NCBI GenBank assembly: GCA_025352185.1 | Contig: JANXTV010000204.1 | Coordinates: forward strand, 1-5,989 | Source: Oligoflexia bacterium | Lineage (GTDB): Bacteria; Bdellovibrionota; UBA1018 | Reading direction: 5' to 3' | DNA: 5,989 nucleotides | Part shown: positions 1 through 5,670 of the stretch, piece after piece | Layout: each line of letters starts with the position of its first letter | Position numbering within the stretch: position 1 is the first letter of the stretch | Made by a program: the position numbers and the translations under genes | The notes under the pieces: model-generated | What the model was told of the DNA's origin: nothing | Database searches by the model: none | The model's input: only the letters and a program-made list of their open reading frames with translations

Positions 1-18
1 CCACTGGAGAATTCCGTC

Positions 19-489
19 ATGAAAAAAATCCTCGCGCTTACTTTCGTCCTCTTATCTACGCTGACCAGCGCCTATGCTTCCGGAATCGAGTTCAACTGCG
101 AAAATAACGAAATGCATGCCGACATCGTCATGAACGAAGACGGGACGCTCCAGCAAGTCCTTCCTTGGTTCAAGGAAAACGGCCAAAAGTATAAAGCCTT
201 TGCCGTCGCCGGAACGGTAAATAAACGGATCGTCGGTTCCCCGGTTAAGGACCGCGCCGAATTTAAGAAACACATGCGCTTCGAATTCTCCGGTGAGTGG
301 AATAACGGCACCACGGGCACCGGCTGGTTAATCCTCCCGAACGACGCCATTGACTACGCGGACTCCGGGTCGACTTCGTTTAACGGCGAAATCCGCCTGA
401 CCTCGACCGACGTCTCTGACGCAAAGAATAACAGCATGTATTCGCTCACCTGTTATTTCACGCAGATGACCCCACGGTCCCGCTACTAA
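19..489 (+). CDS. Small exported protein of unknown function
   Basis: The product has 156 residues and I do not recognise the family. Residues 1-20 look like a type I signal peptide: a charged MKK start, a hydrophobic core (about residues 4-15) and an A-Y-A site at 18-20, so cleavage after residue 20 is likely. There is no lipobox cysteine near the site. The mature protein of about 136 residues would be exported, probably to the periplasm or outside. It has just two cysteines, C27 near the new N-terminus and C145 near the C-terminus, which could form a disulfide joining the two ends. The middle is polar and rich in Gly, Asn, Thr and aromatics, as in a small beta-rich domain. The ATG has a good ribosome binding site (TGGAGA at 5-10, spacing 8). 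The gene ends in its own terminator, so it is transcribed apart from the rpsB cluster. Coding is well supported; function is unknown. Confidence 0.85.
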   Translation: MKKILALTFVLLSTLTSAYASGIEFNCENNEMHADIVMNEDGTLQQVLPWFKENGQKYKAFAVAGTVNKRIVGSPVKDRAEFKKHMRFEFSGEWNNGTTGTGWLILPNDAIDYADSGSTSFNGEIRLTSTDVSDAKNNSMYSLTCYFTQMTPRSRY

Positions 490-527
490 GCCCCGCCCCC
501 TTCATAAAACCCCTCCCTATTCCCCTC

Positions 528-563
528 AACCCGGATTAACGCATCGCGTTTTTCCGGGTTTTT
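528..563 (+). terminator. Intrinsic terminator of the exported-protein gene
   Basis: An 8-bp stem pairs AACCCGGA (528-535) with TCCGGGTT (553-560). An inner 5-bp stem, AACGC (538-542) with GCGTT (546-550), closes a 3-nt loop; the two stems are separated by TT/TT. The transcript continues with three more T residues (561-563). It lies 38 bases after the stop codon. The other strand has no T-tract after the hairpin, so it should act on + strand transcripts only. It insulates the rpsB cluster from upstream transcription. Confidence 0.9.
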
Positions 564-565
564 GC

Positions 566-594
566 TTGCCCTTTGGCGCCCAGACACCTAGAAA
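566..594 (+). promoter_or_regulatory. Candidate sigma70-type promoter for rpsB
   Basis: TTGCCC (566-571; 4 of 6 matches to TTGACA) is followed, after exactly 17 bases, by TAGAAA (589-594; 4 of 6 matches to TATAAT, lacking the conserved last T). It lies just after the upstream terminator, and transcription would start near base 601, immediately before the foldable segment at 612-685. A rival is TATAAA at 692-697, a better -10 match but with no recognisable -35. Both are weak calls; position is the main support. Confidence 0.3.
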
Positions 595-611
595 CAGAGC
601 ACTACTAAACA

Positions 612-685
612 CACCCCGAAGGTTCGTGGTGCCTTGCGGAAAGCGCCTCCTCCCGGAGGAACTCCCAAAAAGGTTAATCGGGGTG
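612..685 (+). promoter_or_regulatory. Foldable element in the rpsB 5' leader
   Basis: CACCCCGA (612-619) is perfectly complementary to TCGGGGTG (678-685), closing a 74-base segment. Inside, GGTGC (628-632) can pair with GCGCC (643-647, one G-U), and TCCTC (648-652) with GAGGA (656-660). These two inner stems abut, so the whole would be a three-way junction with possible coaxial stacking. CTT in the first hairpin loop (633-635) could also pair with AAG (670-672). I could not match it to SRP RNA, tmRNA, RNase P RNA, a tRNA or a riboswitch class I know. S2 represses its own rpsB-tsf operon through the leader mRNA in gammaproteobacteria, so an S2-responsive leader is one possible role. That is inference, and it requires the promoter to lie upstream of 612. 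Confidence 0.4.
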
Positions 686-742
686 GACGAATATAAAAAC
701 CGCGGAGACTCGAAGTCCAGATCACTTGCCCTCACCGGCTCG

Positions 743-801
743 TTCCTCTCCTTCTTTTCCCCGCATTTGCCGACTTCACTGTCGGTATAAAAACCAGGAG
801 A
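743..801 (+). promoter_or_regulatory. rpsB translation-initiation region with possible SD masking
   Basis: The rpsB ribosome binding site is AGGAG at 796-800, nine bases before the ATG at 810. TCTCCT (747-752), inside a 20-nt pyrimidine tract (743-762), is perfectly complementary to AGGAGA (796-801). Between them lies a small hairpin, CCGAC (770-774) with GTCGG (781-785), loop of 6, extendable by a G-U and a U-A pair. The mRNA could therefore fold so that the binding site is hidden. The pyrimidine tract could instead act as a standby site for S1. A 6-bp match next to a C/T-rich run can arise by chance. Confidence 0.3.
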
Positions 802-809
802 TCTAACTC

Positions 810-1658
810 ATGCCCCAAATCACTATGAAGGAACTGCTCGAAGCAGGCGTTCACTTCGGTCACCAAACCCGCCGCTGGAATCCTAAAATGAAGCCGTACG
901 TTTTCGGCGCACGGAACGGAATCTACATCATCGATCTACAAAAATCGGTCGATGCCGCTCGTAAGGCTTGCGACTTCGCCGTGAAGCTGGCTTCCGAAGG
1001 TAAAAAGATCCTCTTCGTCGGCACGAAGAAACAAGCAAAAGAAGTGGTCATGGAAGAAGCGATTCGCGCGAACATGTATCACGTCACGCACCGCTGGCTC
1101 GGCGGAATGCTCACGAACTACCAAACGGTTAAGGCTTCGATCGACCGTCTGAAGAAATTCGAAAACCTGAAAGCATCCGAAGCTTGGGCAGAAACCCCTA
1201 AAAAAGAACAAGCGAAGATCGACCGCGAACTCACGAAGTTAAAGCAGTCGCTTGGCGGAATCGAAGACATGAAGAAACTCCCGGGAGCCCTCTTCGTGAT
1301 CGATACCGAAAAGGAACACATCGCCGTTAAAGAAGCGAAAAAACTCGGCATCCCGACGATCGCCGTCGTTGACACGAACTGCGATCCTTCGAACATCACC
1401 CACGTTATCCCTGGAAACGACGACGCGATTCGCTCCGTCCGTCTTTTCTCGAAACTCATCGCCGACAGCTGCATTGAAGGCGGAAAGATCTTCCAAGAGA
1501 AGCTCCGTGCCCAAGATAAGCCGATGGAAGAAGGCGAAATGAACTTCGAGAAGAAAGTTTCGAAATTCGAAGGCGATATCGACCTTCGCGGTCCAGACGA
1601 AGTCGATCTGGAAGCGGCGGCGAATGCCGAGCCTACTGACGAAACCCCTACGACCTAA
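810..1658 (+). CDS. rpsB: 30S ribosomal protein S2
   Basis: S2 (282 residues) is a late-assembling protein of the small-subunit body on the solvent side and is needed for S1 to bind the ribosome. Both family signatures are visible: LLEAGVHFGH at 9-18, followed by QTRRWNPKMKPY (19-30), and the second around residues 158-182 (PGALFVIDTEKEHIAVKEA at 158-176). HRWLGGMLTN (94-103) and PGNDDAIRSV (201-210) are also typical. The conserved core ends near residue 230. An acidic, probably disordered tail of about 50 residues follows, making the protein longer than the 241-residue E. coli S2. The start is fixed by AGGAG at 796-800 and by the match to the family N-terminus. tsf follows after 23 bases, the usual rpsB-tsf pairing. 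The long leader suggests control at the mRNA level. Confidence 0.98.
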   Translation: MPQITMKELLEAGVHFGHQTRRWNPKMKPYVFGARNGIYIIDLQKSVDAARKACDFAVKLASEGKKILFVGTKKQAKEVVMEEAIRANMYHVTHRWLGGMLTNYQTVKASIDRLKKFENLKASEAWAETPKKEQAKIDRELTKLKQSLGGIEDMKKLPGALFVIDTEKEHIAVKEAKKLGIPTIAVVDTNCDPSNITHVIPGNDDAIRSVRLFSKLIADSCIEGGKIFQEKLRAQDKPMEEGEMNFEKKVSKFEGDIDLRGPDEVDLEAAANAEPTDETPTT

Positions 1659-1681
1659 TCTCTTTTCGATAGGAGCTTAAA

Positions 1682-2581
1682 ATGGAAATTACTGCATCTG
1701 CCGTAAAGGAACTCCGGGAAAAAACCGGCGCGGGAATGATGGACTGTAAGAAAGCGCTCGGGGAAACCATGGGCGATTTCGATAAGGCCGTCGAGTATCT
1801 CCGTAAAAAAGGCATCGCTTCCGCTTCGAAAAAAGCGGGACGCGCAGCTAAAGAAGGAACGATTCACTCTTACGTAGCCGCGGACGGTAAGTCTGCGGTG
1901 CTCGTGGAAGTGAACTGCGAAACGGATTTCGTCGCGAAGACGGAACAGTTTAAGAAATTCGTGAACGACATGGCGACTCACGTCGCTACGGCGAGCCCCG
2001 CCGACGTCGAATCGATGCTCCCGCAGAACTTCACCGCGAACCCTTCCCAAACCGTCGACGTGACGATTCGGGAAGCGATCGCGACCCTCGGCGAGAACAT
2101 GCTCGTCTCCCGTTTCGCACGCTACCCGCTTTCGAGCGGCGTCGAAGCGACGAGCTACATTCACGCCGGCGGAAAAGTCGGAGTGCTCGTGGAGTTCGCA
2201 ATCGCAGCTAAAGGAAAAGATCCCGTATTCACGGAATACGCTCGTAACGTCGCGATGCACGTCGCGGCCGCGATGCCCCAGTTCGTGAATCCGAAAGACG
2301 TTCCCGCCGAACTGGTTGCGAAGGAAAAAGAAATTGCCGTCGCGCAGATGGTCGCTAGCGGGAAACCCGCCGCGGTCCTCGAGAAAATCGCGGAAGGTAA
2401 AATCAATAAGTTCTACGAAGAAACTTGCCTCGTAAAACAGCGTTACGTGAAAGATCCCGATAAGACGATCGAAGCCTACACGAATGAAGTTTCGAAGGCC
2501 CTCGGCAGTCCGATTTCGATCACGCGATTTGCACGTTTTGGTCTCGGCGAAACCGCCAAGAGCGAAACCGAAGCCAACTAA
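1682..2581 (+). CDS. tsf: Elongation factor Ts
   Basis: EF-Ts (299 residues) is the cytoplasmic guanine-nucleotide exchange factor that releases GDP from EF-Tu so it can be recharged with GTP. The N-terminal UBA-like domain carries signature 1 at 11-26 (LREKTGAGMMDCKKAL). Signature 2 is EVNCETDFVAK at 76-86, including the TDFV motif (81-84), which in E. coli EF-Ts is inserted against EF-Tu to disturb its nucleotide and magnesium site. The core and dimerisation regions follow, with VTIREAIATLGEN at 127-139 and a typical C-terminal helix region ending in a short polar tail. Length is close to the E. coli protein (283). AGGAG at 1671-1675 lies six bases before the ATG. It is surely co-transcribed with rpsB; a terminator hairpin begins nine bases after its stop. 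Confidence 0.98.
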   Translation: MEITASAVKELREKTGAGMMDCKKALGETMGDFDKAVEYLRKKGIASASKKAGRAAKEGTIHSYVAADGKSAVLVEVNCETDFVAKTEQFKKFVNDMATHVATASPADVESMLPQNFTANPSQTVDVTIREAIATLGENMLVSRFARYPLSSGVEATSYIHAGGKVGVLVEFAIAAKGKDPVFTEYARNVAMHVAAAMPQFVNPKDVPAELVAKEKEIAVAQMVASGKPAAVLEKIAEGKINKFYEETCLVKQRYVKDPDKTIEAYTNEVSKALGSPISITRFARFGLGETAKSETEAN

Positions 2582-2589
2582 TCATCCCG

Positions 2590-2622
2590 AAAAAGGGAGG
2601 CTCGAAAGGGCCTCCCTTTTTT
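2590..2622 (+). terminator. Intrinsic terminator between tsf and pyrH
   Basis: GGGAGGC (2595-2601) pairs perfectly with GCCTCCC (2610-2616) around an 8-base loop. Five A residues (2590-2594) lie before the stem and six T residues (2617-2622) follow it, so the stem can extend as A-T pairs, and the reverse strand also has a hairpin plus T-run. It would end most rpsB-tsf transcripts. pyrH starts only 37 bases further on, so either read-through supplies the downstream genes or a promoter I cannot see does. Confidence 0.92.
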
Positions 2623-2659
2623 ACGGCATCTCTTTAATCTAAACGTAGAGGACCCCGCG

Positions 2660-3397
2660 ATGACTTCCGCCTCGGCTAAAAAACGGACTGAACCCTATAA
2701 GCGAATTCTCCTGAAACTCTCCGGAGAAGCGCTCGCGGGTGAAAACGGCTACGGCATCGATACGGAAGTCCTTGGGGAAATCGCGGACGAGATTAAACAC
2801 ATCCGTGAAAAGGGCGTCGAGATCGCAATTGTCATCGGCGGAGGAAATATCTTCCGCGGAATTAAAGGCGCGACGAGCGGGATGGACCGCGCAAGCGCCG
2901 ATTACATGGGGATGCTGGCCACGGTATTAAACTGCCTAGCCCTCCAAGATGCTCTCGAGCGAAAAGATGTCTACACCCGAGTGCAGAGCGCGATCGACAT
3001 GCAGGAACTCGCCGAGCCGTATATTCGCCGGAAAGCCGTCCGCCACCTCGAGAAGGGGCGCGTCGTTATTTTCGGAGCGGGTACCGGAAATCCTTATTTC
3101 ACGACCGACACGACCGCCGCGCTTCGCGCGATGGAAGTCGGATGTGAAGTCGTGCTGAAGGCGACGAAAGTCGACTACGTTTACGACTCCGATCCGATGC
3201 AGAATAAGGACGCGAAACCGTTTACGAATCTCACCTACCTCGATGTTCTCTCAAAGGGCTTGAAAGTCATGGACTCCACGGCCATCTCGCTCTGTATGGA
3301 TAACCAGCTCCCGATCGTGGTTTTTAATCTTCACGAAAAAGGCGCACTCACTCGTGTCGTAAACGGCGATGCCGTCGGCACTCTCGTTAAAGGTTAA
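2660..3397 (+). CDS. pyrH: Uridylate kinase (UMP kinase)
   Basis: PyrH (245 residues) phosphorylates UMP to UDP with ATP in the cytoplasm, feeding UTP, CTP and UDP-sugar pools. It belongs to the amino-acid-kinase fold, is usually hexameric, and in many bacteria is activated by GTP and inhibited by UTP. Visible landmarks: KRILLKLSGEAL (14-25) with the phosphate-binding KLSGEAL, the GGGNIFRG loop (60-67), DYMGMLAT (81-88), FGAGTGNPYFTTD (138-150) at the UMP and phosphate site, KATKVD (167-172) and LKVMD (201-205). The N-terminus is a few residues longer than in E. coli. AGAGG at 2647-2651, eight bases before the ATG, supports this start. frr follows after 17 bases, the usual pyrH-frr pair. Confidence 0.98.
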   Translation: MTSASAKKRTEPYKRILLKLSGEALAGENGYGIDTEVLGEIADEIKHIREKGVEIAIVIGGGNIFRGIKGATSGMDRASADYMGMLATVLNCLALQDALERKDVYTRVQSAIDMQELAEPYIRRKAVRHLEKGRVVIFGAGTGNPYFTTDTTAALRAMEVGCEVVLKATKVDYVYDSDPMQNKDAKPFTNLTYLDVLSKGLKVMDSTAISLCMDNQLPIVVFNLHEKGALTRVVNGDAVGTLVKG

Positions 3398-3414
3398 CTG
3401 GAAAGGAAAACTCC

Positions 3415-3972
3415 ATGTCTAAAGCCGTCATTGATCTCTTTATTGTAAACGCCGATAAGGCCCTCACGAGTTTGAAAAATGAACTCGCGAAAGTTCGTAC
3501 CGGTCGCGCATCGACTTCTCTCGTCGAGCCCGTCATGGTCGACTACTACGGAACGCCGACCGCCCTCACTCAAGTCGCGAACGTCACGACTCCGGATGCC
3601 CGCACGATTCAAATCGCTCCATGGGAAAATTCGATGATCGCCGCGATTGAAAAATCGATCCATGCCGCGAACCTCGGCCTCACTCCCCAGAGTGACGGAA
3701 AAGTCGTCCGCATCAGCGTTCCCGCAATGACGGAAGAACGCCGTAAAGAAATGGTTAAACTCGTAAAGAAAATCGGCGAAGACGCGAAAGTCGCAATCCG
3801 AAACGTCCGCCGCGAGCAGAACGAAGAAATCAAAAAGGCTGAAAAAGGGAAGTCGATCACCGAAGACGAGTCGAAAAAATTCCAAGAGCAGATCCAGAAG
3901 AAAACCGACGAAAAGGTAGCCGACGTCGATAAACTCATCACTTCTAAAGAAAAAGAGATCATGACGATCTAG
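3415..3972 (+). CDS. frr: Ribosome recycling factor
   Basis: RRF (185 residues, exactly the usual length) splits post-termination ribosomes together with EF-G, freeing the 50S subunit. It is an L-shaped, tRNA-like two-domain protein. Domain I is a three-helix bundle made from about residues 1-30 and 105-185. Domain II is the small beta domain between them. The conserved KVRTGRAS is at 26-33, and Y45-G46 with TP following (47-49) begins the beta domain. The family arginines that contact 23S rRNA are present in AIRNVRRE (127-134), with R129 and R132 at the same numbers as in E. coli. The C-terminal helix is rich in K, E and Q, as usual. AAGGA at 3403-3407, seven bases upstream, sets the start. 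It lies 17 bases after pyrH and 19 before uppS. Confidence 0.98.
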   Translation: MSKAVIDLFIVNADKALTSLKNELAKVRTGRASTSLVEPVMVDYYGTPTALTQVANVTTPDARTIQIAPWENSMIAAIEKSIHAANLGLTPQSDGKVVRISVPAMTEERRKEMVKLVKKIGEDAKVAIRNVRREQNEEIKKAEKGKSITEDESKKFQEQIQKKTDEKVADVDKLITSKEKEIMTI

Positions 3973-3991
3973 TTCGTCTCCGGATAAATCG

Positions 3992-4750
3992 ATGTCCCCT
4001 CGAATACCAAAACACGTCGCGATCATCATGGATGGCAATGGACGCTGGGCTCAGCGCCGCAGTCACCCGCGTATTTTTGGGCATATTCGGGGGGCGTCGC
4101 GAATTCGAAAAATTGTAAACGAAGCGGACACTCTCGGGATCCGAGCACTCACCCTTTACGCGTTCTCCACCGAAAACTGGGGCCGGCCTGAGGAAGAAAA
4201 ATCGCTCCTTTGGAAGCTGTTGATTAAATTCCTTAAAAAAGAGGAAGGAGAACTGGCGAAGAATAACGTCCGTCTCCGCGTGATCGGCGAGGTGGACCGA
4301 CTTTCACCGGAGGTCCGCGCCGTGCTTGATCCGGCGATCGAACGGCTTTCCGGAAATACCGGCCTCCAGCTTACATTTGCCGTGTCGTACGGCTCCCGAA
4401 AAGAGATCCTTCGAGCCGCCGAGGCATTTGCTCGCGAATGCGCCGAAGGGAAGCGTAAACCCGAAGACCTCGACGACCAACTCTGGGGGAATTTCCTCTG
4501 GACAGGGGATATGGGCGAACTTTCCGACGTCGATTTAGTGATCCGAACCTCCGGCGAATACCGGGTGTCAAATTTTCTACTCTGGCAATCCGCGTACGCA
4601 GAATACATTTTTATAGAGAAGTGTTGGCCAGACTTTGCGCCGGAGGATTTACGCCGAGCAGTCGAAACGTATTCAAATCGGGATCGTCGATTCGGGGCAC
4701 TCACTCCCGGGCCGAAGTTATCCGCCCTGCACCAGGAGCTCCCCGCGTGA
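3992..4750 (+). CDS. uppS: Undecaprenyl diphosphate synthase (cis-prenyltransferase)
   Basis: UppS (252 residues) condenses farnesyl diphosphate with eight isopentenyl diphosphates to give C55 undecaprenyl diphosphate, precursor of the peptidoglycan and O-antigen lipid carrier. It is a homodimer at the inner face of the membrane. The catalytic magnesium-binding aspartate is D14 in IIMDGNGRWA (11-20). FGHIRG (29-34) carries the conserved histidine H31. YAFSTENWGRP (56-66) is typical. RTSGEYRVSNFLLWQ (185-199) supplies the diphosphate-binding arginines R185 and R191, and E204 follows. The usual NYGGR motif reads SYGSR here (132-136), a mild variant. The ribosome binding site is weak (GGAT at 3982-3985), but the start matches the family N-terminus. 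The stop overlaps the cdsA start, so the two are probably translationally coupled. Confidence 0.97.
   Translation: MSPRIPKHVAIIMDGNGRWAQRRSHPRIFGHIRGASRIRKIVNEADTLGIRALTLYAFSTENWGRPEEEKSLLWKLLIKFLKKEEGELAKNNVRLRVIGEVDRLSPEVRAVLDPAIERLSGNTGLQLTFAVSYGSRKEILRAAEAFARECAEGKRKPEDLDDQLWGNFLWTGDMGELSDVDLVIRTSGEYRVSNFLLWQSAYAEYIFIEKCWPDFAPEDLRRAVETYSNRDRRFGALTPGPKLSALHQELPA
4734..4738 (+). promoter_or_regulatory. Ribosome binding site fixing the cdsA GTG start
   Basis: AGGAG sits inside the last codons of uppS, eight bases before GTG at 4747. The reading frame is open further upstream (to 4621), but that part only shadows uppS, and this site decides the true start. The GTG overlaps the uppS TGA as GTGA. 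Confidence 0.85.
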
Positions 4751-5565
4751 CCCCGGAACTTAAAAAACGAATCCAGACTGCGGCCATTGGGGTAACGGTC
4801 CTCGTACTTCTGCTCGTTTTCGGCGGAGGGATCGGGGCCGTACTCGTCGCGTCCGTCCTCTCGATTGCGATGCTCTACGAATTTACGGGTATCACCCTCT
4901 CGCTGCCCGATCAGAAGGAAAAGCGATTCGTCATTCTCGGTTGCGCCTGGCTCCTCCAGGTTATGAATTTCTGGATGGTCGGCGCACAGTTGGAACTCCT
5001 TTGTTTTTTCTTCCTCGGAATGACGGCTTATTTTCTGTTCACGGCCGAAAAATATAATGGTGAAGAGCTGAAGCAGCATTACCGAGAACTGATGTCGACG
5101 GTGTTTGGGTTTGTCTACTTAGCATTCCTGCCGACCTACCTCGTTTCTATCCGCTCCTCCGGATACGGAATGCACTGGACGCTCCTTTTCCTGTTCATCG
5201 TCTGGGCAAATGATATCGGCGCGTACTTCGCGGGAAAAAAGTTTGGGAATAGAAAACTGTATCCCCACATCAGCCCGAAAAAGACCTGGGAAGGCGCGTA
5301 CGGCGGACTCGCCGCTTCGGTCGCCATTTCGATCCTCTATAAGGTGATCTTCTTTAAACAGTTTTCCTGGTTCGGCGCCTTCGCCGTTCCCACCATTCTA
5401 AGCGTTGTTTCCCCCGTCGGAGATTTGGCGGAAAGCTTCCTGAAACGGGCCTTTGATAAAAAAGATTCGAGCTCGATTTTACCCGGTCACGGGGGCTTCC
5501 TCGATCGATTTGACAGCGTCGTCTTTTCGCTGCCCGTCATGTACGTATTAAGTCGCCTCTTCTAG
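4747..5565 (+). CDS. cdsA: Phosphatidate cytidylyltransferase (CDP-diacylglycerol synthase)
   Basis: CdsA (272 residues from the GTG start) makes CDP-diacylglycerol from phosphatidic acid and CTP at the inner membrane, the branch point to phosphatidylethanolamine, phosphatidylglycerol and cardiolipin. It is a multi-pass protein: I see about eight hydrophobic segments, for example 11-36, 60-80, 84-100, 115-135, 143-163, 186-203, 208-225 and 255-271. The family signature spans S230 to D256: SFLKRAFDKKD (230-240), then LPGHGGFLDRFD (245-256), with the K-D and D-R-F-D residues of the metal and CTP site. ANDIGAYFAG (154-163) and SPKKTWEG (176-183) are also conserved. Length is normal. It is translationally coupled to uppS. 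I see no convincing terminator in the 105 bases before rseP. Confidence 0.97.
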   Translation: MTPELKKRIQTAAIGVTVLVLLLVFGGGIGAVLVASVLSIAMLYEFTGITLSLPDQKEKRFVILGCAWLLQVMNFWMVGAQLELLCFFFLGMTAYFLFTAEKYNGEELKQHYRELMSTVFGFVYLAFLPTYLVSIRSSGYGMHWTLLFLFIVWANDIGAYFAGKKFGNRKLYPHISPKKTWEGAYGGLAASVAISILYKVIFFKQFSWFGAFAVPTILSVVSPVGDLAESFLKRAFDKKDSSSILPGHGGFLDRFDSVVFSLPVMYVLSRLF

Positions 5566-5623
5566 TTAAAACGAGTTAATCGGCGCGAAATAGTTCCTCT
5601 CGGCCCGAATTCGATGCCAAAAT

Positions 5624-5653
5624 AGAGGTCTAGCTTCCGTTTTATTCACCTCT
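5624..5653 (+). other. Weak inverted repeat in the cdsA-rseP gap
   Basis: AGAGGT (5624-5629) and ACCTCT (5648-5653) can form a 6-bp stem with an 18-base loop just before the rseP ribosome binding site. AGAGG (5624-5628) can alternatively pair with CCTCT (5596-5600), so the two folds exclude each other. There is no T-run, so it is not a terminator. The rest of the 105-base gap shows no clear promoter; CAAAAT (5618-5623) is a possible -10 without a good -35. It may be chance. Confidence 0.2.
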
Positions 5654-5670
5654 GCTTGAAGGAGTGTTCC

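Noticed and set aside
612..685. SRP RNA, tRNA or a cobalamin-type riboswitch in the rpsB leader
   Set aside because: The conserved SRP tetraloop region, tRNA cloverleaf and cobalamin box are not present on either strand; only a generic foldable segment is supported.
526..735. A - strand reading frame of 69 codons across the first terminator
   Set aside because: It runs through the terminator stem, has no good ribosome binding site, and its composition is not protein-like.
566..790. A + strand reading frame of 74 codons in the gap before rpsB
   Set aside because: It would start at TTG without a ribosome binding site, uses codons rare in the neighbouring genes (AGA, CTA, CCA, AGG), and overlaps the foldable leader. 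The product resembles nothing I know.
4621..4746. A 42-residue N-terminal extension of CdsA from an ATG-less start at 4621
   Set aside because: The extension only overlaps the end of uppS in another frame, while GTG at 4747 has a well-placed AGGAG and gives the usual CdsA N-terminus and length.
4156..5079. A 307-codon antisense reading frame over uppS and cdsA, and similar long ones over tsf (1655-2260) and frr (3394-4038)
   Set aside because: These are shadows: the codon preferences of the real genes (many TCG, CTC and GAA codons) keep stops out of the complementary frames. The products are low-complexity in S, R or F and lie opposite well-recognised proteins.
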